The notes under the pieces: generated by a model
What the model saw: only the letters and a program-made list of their open reading frames with translations
What the model was told of the DNA's origin: nothing
Database searches by the model: none
Assembly: GCA_035267815.1 (NCBI GenBank)
Contig: DATFLK010000121.1
Location: 1 to 9,899 of the forward strand
Reading direction: 5' to 3'
Length of the DNA stretch: 9,899 bases
Origin: DATFLK01 sp035267815
GTDB taxonomy: Bacteria > Pseudomonadota > Zetaproteobacteria > Mariprofundales > Mariprofundaceae
Part shown: positions 1 through 5,848 of the stretch, one piece after another
Numbering within the stretch: position 1 is the stretch's first letter
Layout: each line of letters begins with the position of its first letter
Position numbers and translations under genes: made by a program

Positions 1-761
1 GGTGTTCTGAAGCTGTTGCGGTAGCGATCCTTACTGTCAATCTCGTAATGGCCCGGATCGATGCTGTTGAGGCCGGTATTGTGGAACGAGGAGTCGGTAA
101 AGGCCGGTCCGCTATGGCATGTAATACATCGAGCCTTTCCGGTGAACAGCCTGAACCCCCGTTTCGCACTGTCCGAAAGGGCTGACCTGTCGCCCGCGAT
201 CCAACGGTCGAAAGGGCTTTTATTAGAGACAATGCCGCGGATAAAGGTGGAGATGGCGGCACTGATATTGGCGATGGAGACGACGTTGCTTCCGAATACA
301 TGTGAGAACTGGTGGCGATAGTCGTTCAAACTGCCGATACGCTGTTCGACGGCCCTTTTATTGTATTCCCCCATGATGCCAGGCGACAGGAGGTGTTGTT
401 CAATAGCGGTTTCCAGTTTGCTGGCACGTCCGTCCCAGAAATAGGCGTGCGAGTAATAGGCGATATTGATCAGGCTCGGGGTATGTCGACTCATGGCGTG
501 CTGGCCATCCATGGCGCGAGGAATGCCGTCTGCCCAGCCGAGTCCGGGGTTGTGACAACTGGCGCAACTGCGGTTCTGAAGGCCGGATAGACGGGGATCA
601 AAAAAAAGCTGTTTGCCAAGTTGGGCCTTGGAGATGGAAAAGGGGTTGTCGGCAGGGTAGGAGACGGGGGGAAGCTTCCATTGAGAGACGTCGACAGGGC
701 CGGCAAATGCATAGGGAGCGGTACAGATGCATAGCAGAAGCAGCGTAGCTATATATACCAA
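1..761 (-). CDS. Di-heme cytochrome c peroxidase / MauG family protein, partial (C-terminus off left edge)
   Basis: Periplasmic di-heme c-type cytochrome of the bacterial CcpA/MauG family, which typically reduces hydrogen peroxide with electrons from small cytochromes. Read in the minus frame, the 253 codons present are open throughout. A signal peptide of about 20 residues (hydrophobic LLLLCIC run, cleavage near AFA|GP) is followed by the first heme site CASCH (residues 66-70), the family motif FWDGRA about 40 residues later, and the second heme site CITCH (residues 212-216). The last part of the second domain, with its axial ligand, is outside the window, so a classical peroxidase and a MauG-like enzyme cannot be told apart. 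The start is TTG at 759-761: an in-frame TAA lies two codons upstream, a GGAGG sits 8 nt before it, and no in-frame ATG would keep the signal peptide. It follows queC after 97 bp and may be its own transcription unit. Confidence 0.92.
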   Translation of the reverse strand, partial: MVYIATLLLLCICTAPYAFAGPVDVSQWKLPPVSYPADNPFSISKAQLGKQLFFDPRLSGLQNRSCASCHNPGLGWADGIPRAMDGQHAMSRHTPSLINIAYYSHAYFWDGRASKLETAIEQHLLSPGIMGEYNKRAVEQRIGSLNDYRHQFSHVFGSNVVSIANISAAISTFIRGIVSNKSPFDRWIAGDRSALSDSAKRGFRLFTGKARCITCHSGPAFTDSSFHNTGLNSIDPGHYEIDSKDRYRNSFRT

Positions 762-769
762 CCTTTAAA

Positions 770-774
770 CCTCC
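770..774 (-). promoter_or_regulatory. Ribosome binding site deciding the TTG start of the peroxidase gene
   Basis: The minus strand reads GGAGG here, 8 nt ahead of TTG at 761. With the in-frame TAA just upstream of the TTG, this fixes a non-ATG start that ATG-only gene calling would miss. Confidence 0.75.
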
Positions 775-813
775 AGGTTGTGATCTTTCCCTACTGCCCC
801 GGATATAGAAGGG

Positions 814-849
814 TAACCGGATGCAGGATGAACGCAAGCGTTTTGCCGT
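814..849 (-). repeat. Intergenic element, copy A
   Basis: The minus strand reads ACGGCAAAACGCTTGCGTTC followed by AT, then a 7-nt spacer and CCGGTTA. It matches copy B at 4920-4956 with three mismatches in the first 22 nt, all transitions, and an identical CCGGTTA after an 8-nt spacer. The core is partly self-complementary (GCAA...TTGC). Whether it is a dispersed repeat, a protein-binding site or chance is open. Confidence 0.45.
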
Positions 850-858
850 TGTGCTTCC

Positions 859-1539
859 TTAATCGGAGTAGTGCAGCGGATCCTCCCGGCGCAGCTCGCC
901 GAAACCCAGGCGTCGGTAGTGACAGGAGTCGCAATGTCCGCAAGGGCTGCCATCCGGAAGGGGGTCGTAGCATGAGTGCGTCAGGCCGTAGTCGAGACCC
1001 AGCTTGAGCCCGAGTTCGATGATTTCGGATTTTTTCATGCGAATCAACGGTGCGGAGATGCGGATCGGATCGCCTTCGATGCCGGCTTTGCTTCCAAGGC
1101 GAAGCGTCTCTTCAAAAGCGTTCAGGAATTCGGGACGGCAGTCCGGGTAACCGGAGTAATCCATGATGTTGGCGCCAATGACGAGGCGCGAAGCCCCGAC
1201 GCTTTCGGCCAGTCCGGCGGCAATGGAGAGAAAGATCAGGTTGCGTGCCGGGACGTATGTGACTGGAATCGCTTCCGTTTTCGGTTGATCCTTGGGGACC
1301 TCGATCTCCTTGCTGGTCAGGGCGGAGCCGCCAATGGTGTCTAGGTTGACATGGATCACGCGGTGGTCCGTTACATCCAGTGCATTGGCGACCCGTTTCG
1401 ATGCCTCCAGCTCCATGCGATGGCGCTGGCCGTAGTCGAACGCGATGGTGACACATTGCCACCCCTGCTCGCGTACGGCCCAGGCCAAGGCTGTACTCGA
1501 ATCCAGCCCGCCGGATAATAGTACTACTGCCCTGGTCAT
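859..1539 (-). CDS. queC: 7-cyano-7-deazaguanine synthase QueC
   Basis: Cytoplasmic enzyme that turns 7-carboxy-7-deazaguanine (CDG), ammonia and ATP into preQ0, the last step before the pathway branches toward queuosine in tRNA. The 226-residue product has the usual length. It shows the N-terminal ATP-pyrophosphatase (PP-loop) motif SGGLDSS at residues 9-15, the family stretch YVPARNLIFLS in the middle, and a C-terminal zinc site made of C190, C200, C203 and C206 (CGHCDSC). Start is ATG, sharing the ATGA overlap with the end of queE, so the two are probably translationally coupled. QueE makes the substrate of QueC, so the pair encodes consecutive steps. queD and queF are not in the window. 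Confidence 0.97.
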   Translation of the reverse strand: MTRAVVLLSGGLDSSTALAWAVREQGWQCVTIAFDYGQRHRMELEASKRVANALDVTDHRVIHVNLDTIGGSALTSKEIEVPKDQPKTEAIPVTYVPARNLIFLSIAAGLAESVGASRLVIGANIMDYSGYPDCRPEFLNAFEETLRLGSKAGIEGDPIRISAPLIRMKKSEIIELGLKLGLDYGLTHSCYDPLPDGSPCGHCDSCHYRRLGFGELRREDPLHYSD

Positions 1540-2198
1540 ACGCCGCTAGCCTCGGCACCCCAGATGTATTTGTGCTGCTGCAGCTGCAGGCGGGCTTCGA
1601 TACGATCGTGCAACATCCACGCGGCAAGATCGGAAGGCTCCAGTTCTCCCCATGCCGGGCTTGCCAGTATCGGAATGTTTGCGCGCGGCAGACCGTGAGC
1701 GTTCATCATGTCGACCATCCATCGATAGTCCGCTTCGCTGGTGATGATGAACTTGATTTCGTCACCGTCATGAAGGTCATCCAGGTTCTGCCATCGGTTC
1801 CGTTCCGCTTCGCCGCTACCGGGTGTCTTGATATCGAGGATCCGGCGTACGCGCCGGTCCAGTCCGCTGATGTCGAAGGCGCCGGAGGTTTCCAGTTGAA
1901 GTAGGGGGCTGACATCGGCAAGGGCGGTGAGCAGGTCGGGCGCATGTTTCTGGGCCAATGGTTCTCCGCCGGTGACCAGTGTCAGGGGTCGGTCTCGCAG
2001 TTTTACCTCCTGTGCGATCTCCTCTATCCCGAATACTGTACCGGATTTGAATGACAGTGCCTGAGGCGTGTCACAGTAACAGCACCGGAGCGGGCATCCG
2101 GCCAGTCGCACAAAGGTGCAGGGCATACCTGCTAGGGTGCTTTCTCCCTGGAGGCTTTCATATATTTCGTGGATGCGGATGAGGGGGGTTGCAGGCAA
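1536..2198 (-). CDS. queE: 7-carboxy-7-deazaguanine synthase QueE (radical SAM)
   Basis: Radical S-adenosylmethionine enzyme that rearranges 6-carboxy-tetrahydropterin (the QueD product) to CDG. The 220-residue protein has the QueE N-terminus EIYESLQGES, the cluster-binding CX3CX2C motif at C35, C39 and C42 (CPLRCCYCDT), and the SAM-contacting TGGEP at residues 76-80. The start is TTG at 2196-2198: the protein aligns to the family from this residue and no in-frame ATG precedes the SLQGE motif. It lies 6 nt after the cpoB stop, in the same reading frame (TGA GGC ACA TTG), with only a weak GAGG in front, so initiation probably depends on ribosomes finishing cpoB. Queue order with queC downstream (4-nt overlap) is known in Pseudomonas after tol-pal-cpoB. 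Confidence 0.95.
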   Translation of the reverse strand: MPATPLIRIHEIYESLQGESTLAGMPCTFVRLAGCPLRCCYCDTPQALSFKSGTVFGIEEIAQEVKLRDRPLTLVTGGEPLAQKHAPDLLTALADVSPLLQLETSGAFDISGLDRRVRRILDIKTPGSGEAERNRWQNLDDLHDGDEIKFIITSEADYRWMVDMMNAHGLPRANIPILASPAWGELEPSDLAAWMLHDRIEARLQLQQHKYIWGAEASGV

Positions 2199-2204
2199 TG
2201 TGCC

Positions 2205-3062
2205 TCACCGGGACGGTTTTTTGCCGCGTTGTGCTGCCTTGATCAGAGAGCGGGCGTTTTCGGCTGCGGCCGAATCCGGGTGTTCGCGAATGAGTTTCTG
2301 AAAGATGGCATTCGCCCGGGTACTGTTACCGGACTCCTGATAGGTGGTGCCGAGCCTCAGCATCGCGGCGGCATGTTTCGGGCTGTGGGGATATGTTTTG
2401 GCCACCTTCTCAAACGCGCGGATAGCCGGTTTCAGTTTATGCTGGGCATAATAGCTTTCGCCCAGCCAGTAATAGGCTTGATCCGTCAGCTCGCCGTCGG
2501 GAAAATCCTTGACCAGCTTCTCGAACGCGCTACTGGCCTCGTCATAGCGACCGCTTTTCAGTGCGAGATAGGCTGCCGTGTACCGGTTCTTTTCATCCTC
2601 GCTGGTCAGTTTGGGAGCGGATTCCGAGGCAGGGGATTTCACCTCCGAGATCGATTTTTCCACCTTGTCGAGCTTCTTCTCCAGCGCCCTCTCTGCATCC
2701 TGGTGCGATGCGCGCTTCGATGCGCCGGCCGATCCGGATGAGGAGTGGTCGGATGAAGGCTTGGAACCGGATGCGACCTGCTGAATGCGGGTGTGAATCG
2801 CTTCGAGGCTGGCCTGAATCGCTTCGAGGCTGGCATCCTGTTTTTTCATCTGGTTTTCGAGCTTGAGCAGGCGCTGTTGTTGACGGCTGAGCTCTGCCGT
2901 CATCTTCTGGCGCTCTTTCCCGGCCTGAACGATGGAATTGACCACCGCCTGCTTGTCGTGCTGCCACGCATCATCCTTCTTGCCCGCACAGGCGGCCAGA
3001 GAAAGGCACAGCACACAAGCAACGGCTGCCGGGAAACCCGGCAGCCGTTTTGTTGCGATCAA
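2205..3062 (-). CDS. cpoB: CpoB/YbgF-like Tol-Pal coordinator, predicted lipoprotein
   Basis: Periplasmic protein that in E. coli links the Tol-Pal machine to PBP1B during septal peptidoglycan synthesis. From the start chosen here it has 285 residues (E. coli about 263). In order: a signal sequence with KR near the N-terminus and a lipobox LAAC (C25), a coiled-coil region (about 32-95), a Ser/Lys/Glu-rich linker (about 98-155), and three TPR-like units (about 158-191, 195-228, 232-265) with motifs such as YYWLGESYY. The frame is open up to 3260 but that part lies inside pal and is not protein-like. The start is uncertain: TTG at 3060-3062 gives a good signal peptide and lies 7 nt after the pal stop, but lacks a clear Shine-Dalgarno; another TTG lies slightly upstream inside pal. 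The lipobox is unlike E. coli CpoB, which is soluble. A perfect hairpin covers codons 5-14. Confidence 0.88.
   Translation of the reverse strand: MIATKRLPGFPAAVACVLCLSLAACAGKKDDAWQHDKQAVVNSIVQAGKERQKMTAELSRQQQRLLKLENQMKKQDASLEAIQASLEAIHTRIQQVASGSKPSSDHSSSGSAGASKRASHQDAERALEKKLDKVEKSISEVKSPASESAPKLTSEDEKNRYTAAYLALKSGRYDEASSAFEKLVKDFPDGELTDQAYYWLGESYYAQHKLKPAIRAFEKVAKTYPHSPKHAAAMLRLGTTYQESGNSTRANAIFQKLIREHPDSAAAENARSLIKAAQRGKKPSR
2795..2836 (-). repeat. 21-bp tandem duplication inside cpoB
   Basis: Two adjacent 21-bp copies, nearly identical (19 of 21 positions on the + strand, starting GAATCGCTTCGAGGCTGGC). The unit is seven codons, giving EAIQASL-like and EAIHTRI-like heptads at about residues 80-93, so the duplication keeps the coiled-coil register. 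Confidence 0.7.
3021..3049. other. Perfect inverted repeat (13-bp stem, 3-nt loop) at the start of cpoB
   Basis: On the + strand AACGGCTGCCGGG (3021-3033), AAA, then CCCGGCAGCCGTT (3037-3049). On the + strand it is followed by TTTGTTG, which with the stem's last Ts looks like an intrinsic terminator for leftover antisense transcription. On the minus (coding) strand it is followed by GCTTGTGTG, so it lacks the U-tract of a terminator for the operon. It begins about 20 nt after the pal stop and encodes residues 5-14 of the CpoB signal peptide. It could protect the pal message end or lower cpoB expression; both are inference. Confidence 0.75.
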
Positions 3063-3069
3063 TGCTGAA

Positions 3070-3594
3070 TCAGCGTGTGACAATGTCCGCACGACGGTTC
3101 TGGGCCCAGCATGCCTCGCCTGTGCCCTTGCAGACTGGCCGCTCTTCGCCGAAGGAGACGGTGTCGATGCGGTTGGCGTCCACGCCCTGCTTGACCAGAT
3201 AGGTGCGTACGCTGTCGGCACGACGCTGTCCCAGTGCCAGGTTGTATTCGCGGCTGCCACGCTCGTCGCAGTTGCCTTCGATGGCGATCCTCTTGCCCGG
3301 ATTGGCCTTCAGCCATGCGGCATTCGCGTTAAGGATGGACTGGGCAGCTGTATCGAGTGCAGAGCTGTCGAACGCGAAGTAGACACTGTGCGAAGAGGCT
3401 GCTTCGCCGTTGACGCCACCCGATGAGTTGACTCCGCTCGTGGAGGCAGATGTTCCGTTTCCGGATGTCGACATCTGCTGTTGCGAACCGTTCGAGGAGG
3501 TCATCGCCACCTCTTTTTTGGCACAGCCGGCAAACAGTAGGCCCGTGCACAGGATGGCAGCCATACCTGCCATGGAATATTTTTTATAGTTCAT
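3070..3594 (-). CDS. pal: Peptidoglycan-associated lipoprotein Pal
   Basis: Outer-membrane lipoprotein that ties the membrane to peptidoglycan and cycles between TolB and the cell wall during constriction. The 174-residue protein has a lipoprotein signal with lipobox FAGC (lipidated C24), a Ser/Thr/Gly/Asn-rich linker (about 30-68), then an OmpA-C domain beginning VYFAFDSSAL. The peptidoglycan-binding stretch GNCDERGSREYNLALGQRRA is the classic Pal signature, with the Asp and Arg that bind diaminopimelate. Start is ATG with a strong GGGAGG 5 nt upstream (3600-3605 on the minus strand). tolB ends 50 nt upstream; cpoB begins 7 nt downstream. This is the best ribosome binding site in the cluster, fitting the high level at which Pal is usually made. 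Confidence 0.97.
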   Translation of the reverse strand: MNYKKYSMAGMAAILCTGLLFAGCAKKEVAMTSSNGSQQQMSTSGNGTSASTSGVNSSGGVNGEAASSHSVYFAFDSSALDTAAQSILNANAAWLKANPGKRIAIEGNCDERGSREYNLALGQRRADSVRTYLVKQGVDANRIDTVSFGEERPVCKGTGEACWAQNRRADIVTR

Positions 3595-3644
3595 TTCAAC
3601 CTCCCTTCGGCAATATCTTAAACCGACACATTAAAACATACAAA

Positions 3645-4907
3645 TCAGTGTGACCATGCAGGATCCGATGCATCTTTCCCCGGACCGGTAATGGCTTCCA
3701 TCCTGCCACCCCAGCTCGGGATTCTGTAGACCCTTCGCACGCCTTTTACCTCTCGTGAGAATAGCAGCATCTGTCCGTTTGGCGACCAGCTGGGCGATTC
3801 GATGTGACCGGTCGTGACAAGATAGCGGAGATCGCCGCCATCCGCACGTACGGTGGCCAAGGCATACTCCCAGCTCTTTCTGGCGATCAGGGCGATACGG
3901 TCGCCACGCGGCGACCATGAGGGCGAGGTGTTGTAGCTACCGCTATGGGTGACGCGCTGAACCTCGCCATCGGAGATGCGTATTCGATAGATCTGGGGCG
4001 TGCCGTTCCTGTCGCTGGTAAAGGCGATCCACTTGCCGTCCGGCGACCAGGTCGGTGTGGTATCAATGGCGGGGTTGTGGGTCAGCTGGCGCCATTTCTT
4101 TGTCCGGGTGTTGTAGAGATGTATCTCGGTATTGCCCGTGTAGGAGAGTGCTGCTGCGATGAAGTGGCCGTCCGGCGACCACTCCGGGGTGCTGTTCAAC
4201 CCCTTGAAGGCACCGAATGTCCTGCGGCGGCCGGTGGCAAGATCGAAGATTTCGAGGCGCGGACGATCCCCGACGTAGGTATTCAGTGCCACGCGTTGGT
4301 TGTTCGGCGACCAGTCGGGCGAGAGTAGCAGTGTAAAGTTTCTGCCGACGGTCTGTTTGTTGGCACCGTCCTGGTCCATATAGATGAGGTCGGCCAGATC
4401 CCCGTGCTTGCGAACATAGAGGATATGGCTGTTGAAATAGCCCGGGATGCCCGTCGCCGTCTGATAGATCCTGTTCGCAATCGCATGCGCCAGCGTACGC
4501 TCCGATTTCGGTGCGGCCGTGAGTTGGAAGCGCGAAAGGAGCTTGCTCCGGAATGGATCGTAGACCTGAACCTGTGCCTGCAGCCGCTTTCCTGAGCGCT
4601 TCAGTTGGCAGACGGCCAGAATATCGGCACCGATGATGCGCCAGTCGGCGTACTCGACATGTTTCAGTGTGCCCTCAATGTTATCGAGGAAGCTGAGCGG
4701 GTCGAGCGTGGAGAAGGAGCGGCTTGAGTTCAGGTCGTGCCGGACGACATCATGTATCAGTTGTTTGGCATCGCTCTCATCGGTCGGCGCGGCCACCATC
4801 CAGGCGAGATGTAGCGGTTTGAATCCGGACTGGTAGATATCGAACTCGGCTGCCTGTACCGGGGGCATGAAAAACAGGGTCAGGAGAGCGATGAGAAGGA
4901 AACGCAT
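3645..4907 (-). CDS. tolB: Tol-Pal system beta-propeller protein TolB
   Basis: Periplasmic partner of Pal and TolA. The 420-residue product (E. coli 430) has a signal peptide of about 19 residues (FLLIALLTLFF, cleavage near VQA|AEF), an N-terminal alpha/beta domain, and a C-terminal six-bladed propeller shown by repeated WSPDG-type motifs (DWSPNN, EWSPDG, TWSPDG, SWSPRG, SWSPNG). The frame is open to a GTG at 4985, but the extra 26 residues are Arg-rich and would bury the signal peptide, so ATG at 4905-4907 is preferred. It has no good Shine-Dalgarno (CTCCCCC precedes it). hslO lies 134 bp upstream in place of the tolQRA genes often found there, so the promoter for tolB-pal-cpoB-queE-queC, if separate, should lie in that gap. 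Confidence 0.96.
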   Translation of the reverse strand: MRFLLIALLTLFFMPPVQAAEFDIYQSGFKPLHLAWMVAAPTDESDAKQLIHDVVRHDLNSSRSFSTLDPLSFLDNIEGTLKHVEYADWRIIGADILAVCQLKRSGKRLQAQVQVYDPFRSKLLSRFQLTAAPKSERTLAHAIANRIYQTATGIPGYFNSHILYVRKHGDLADLIYMDQDGANKQTVGRNFTLLLSPDWSPNNQRVALNTYVGDRPRLEIFDLATGRRRTFGAFKGLNSTPEWSPDGHFIAAALSYTGNTEIHLYNTRTKKWRQLTHNPAIDTTPTWSPDGKWIAFTSDRNGTPQIYRIRISDGEVQRVTHSGSYNTSPSWSPRGDRIALIARKSWEYALATVRADGGDLRYLVTTGHIESPSWSPNGQMLLFSREVKGVRRVYRIPSWGGRMEAITGPGKDASDPAWSH

Positions 4908-4919
4908 GGGGGAGCTTTC

Positions 4920-4956
4920 TAACCGGCGAAGGGTATGAATGCAAGCGCTTCGCCGT
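4920..4956 (-). repeat. Intergenic element, copy B
   Basis: The minus strand reads ACGGCGAAGCGCTTGCATTC then AT, an 8-nt spacer and CCGGTTA, matching copy A at 814-849. The core AAGCGCTT is a perfect palindrome. It ends 12 nt before the tolB ATG, where a bound protein or hairpin could affect translation or transcription start; this is inference. Confidence 0.45.
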
Positions 4957-4980
4957 CGGAAAAGCGCCCCTTTTCGCACT

Positions 4981-4994
4981 GTCACATTCGTGAC
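4981..4994. promoter_or_regulatory. Inverted repeat GTCAC-N4-GTGAC, possible operator
   Basis: A perfect 5-bp dyad with a 4-nt centre (ATTC), 74 nt upstream of the tolB start. The half-site order is opposite to the CRP consensus (TGTGA-N6-TCACA), so CRP is not supported. It may be chance. Confidence 0.25.
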
Positions 4995-5041
4995 TTTTCA
5001 GAACGGTATCGATAGACCCGTGCAGCAGCAGAGGGCATCGA

Positions 5042-5848
5042 TCAGGGTTGGTCGATTTTGTAGGATTTTCCGCAGTAGCGACAGGAGAGGGTGATCTTTC
5101 CATCCGCGTCGGCAAGTTCGTTCAGTTCCACGGCGGGGAGCCGTTCCAGTACTTCAGCCATCTGTTCCGGTTTGCAGTCGCAGCGGTAGATGTAGTTGTC
5201 CTTTTCGACGACCTTGCACTCCAATGGCGCGAAGGCTTCCAGAATGGTCTCCGGAGATGCTTCCAGTGTTGCCTCGCTGATGCCCGCCATGCATTTCACC
5301 GATTCAAACCAGTTCTCGTCGTCGCAGCCCGGCATGGCTTCGATCATTAGGCCGGTGTCGCCATGAAGAACGATATCGGCACGCACCTGGACGGACTGGG
5401 CCAGATAGTGCACCAGCGCATCGGCCAAAAATGGGGATCCCGCGGCGATGGTAGAAACATAGGGGGAACCAAAACCGAGGTCTCGTACGGTCGAGCATGT
5501 CACGGTATCGCCTAACCAGGTCAGCTCTCCCGGTTGTTTGCTAATGCTGACAGCTTGATCATGCCACTGCATGTAACCGCGTACACTGCCGAGCCTGGCC
5601 TCGGCCAGAACCCGGGCGGCGGGGCCGCCCTTACCATCCAGCTGCAGCACCTGTCGCACGCCCCCCTTGTTAAGGCTCAGCAGCAGAATGGAAGCGACAA
5701 GCGTCTGCCCGAGTAGTTGGGCAGGTCCATCGCTCAATCCGTGGGTCTCCCTGGCCGTGCGGTGGATATGATGTCCCTTGATGATGGCACCGCGCGTGTG
5801 GGTTCGGTTCAGCAGAAAGCGGATCAGTGGATCGGTCTTTTCAGCCAT
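5042..5848 (-). CDS. hslO: Hsp33 redox-regulated molecular chaperone HslO
   Basis: Cytoplasmic holdase chaperone switched on by oxidative unfolding. The 268-residue protein has the Hsp33 N-terminal fold with GYMQWHDQ and TCSTVRDLGFGSPYVST stretches, and the C-terminal zinc switch: C223 and C225 (CDC) with C256 and C259 (CRYC). All four zinc cysteines are present, so the redox switch should be intact; C175, C186 and C211 are additional cysteines. Start is ATG with an excellent GGAGGTG (its GGAGG at 5856-5860, 7 nt before the ATG). The start lies inside the 3' end of the HAD gene, a 25-nt overlap in another frame, so the strong ribosome binding site lets it start independently. It is the last gene of the upstream cluster. 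Confidence 0.97.
   Translation of the reverse strand: MAEKTDPLIRFLLNRTHTRGAIIKGHHIHRTARETHGLSDGPAQLLGQTLVASILLLSLNKGGVRQVLQLDGKGGPAARVLAEARLGSVRGYMQWHDQAVSISKQPGELTWLGDTVTCSTVRDLGFGSPYVSTIAAGSPFLADALVHYLAQSVQVRADIVLHGDTGLMIEAMPGCDDENWFESVKCMAGISEATLEASPETILEAFAPLECKVVEKDNYIYRCDCKPEQMAEVLERLPAVELNELADADGKITLSCRYCGKSYKIDQP

Larger units (their letters stand above)
762..858. other. Intergenic region between queC and the peroxidase gene
   Basis: These 97 bp hold the peroxidase ribosome binding site and one copy of an element (814-849) that recurs upstream of tolB. I found no hairpin followed by a T-run that would end queC transcription, and no convincing -35/-10 pair. A TATATC stretch on the minus strand (about 801-806) has no good -35 box at 16-18 nt. 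Confidence 0.6.
4908..5041. other. Intergenic region upstream of tolB
   Basis: This 134-bp gap is the largest in the window and the likely place for a tolB promoter, though I see no clear -35/-10 pair. It contains copy B of the intergenic element (4920-4956), a 6-bp hairpin GAAAAG/CTTTTC (4959-4975) and an inverted repeat GTCAC-N4-GTGAC (4981-4994). Two ATCGAT copies (5008-5013, 5037-5042) flank a weak inner stem just after hslO, without a T-run. Confidence 0.6.

Noticed and set aside
61..712. Several short open frames on both strands in the first 700 bp
   Set aside because: They are shadows of the peroxidase gene, which runs open in one minus frame with two heme-binding motifs but lacks an ATG start and is cut at the left edge.
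2169..2741. + strand open frame of 190 codons
   Set aside because: It is antisense to cpoB and the start of queE; no family motif, and the minus-strand genes explain the region.
3063..3260. Extension of cpoB into pal
   Set aside because: The frame is open only because it overlaps pal; the extra sequence resembles no CpoB N-terminus and would bury the lipobox.
4908..4985. Extended TolB start at a GTG
   Set aside because: The added residues are Arg-rich and would place the signal peptide about 26 residues in; the gap also holds the repeat copy B. ATG at 4907 gives a normal TolB.
5008..5042. Possible hslO terminator formed by two ATCGAT copies
   Set aside because: The stem is broken by an uneven internal loop, the loop is long, and no T-run follows on the minus strand.
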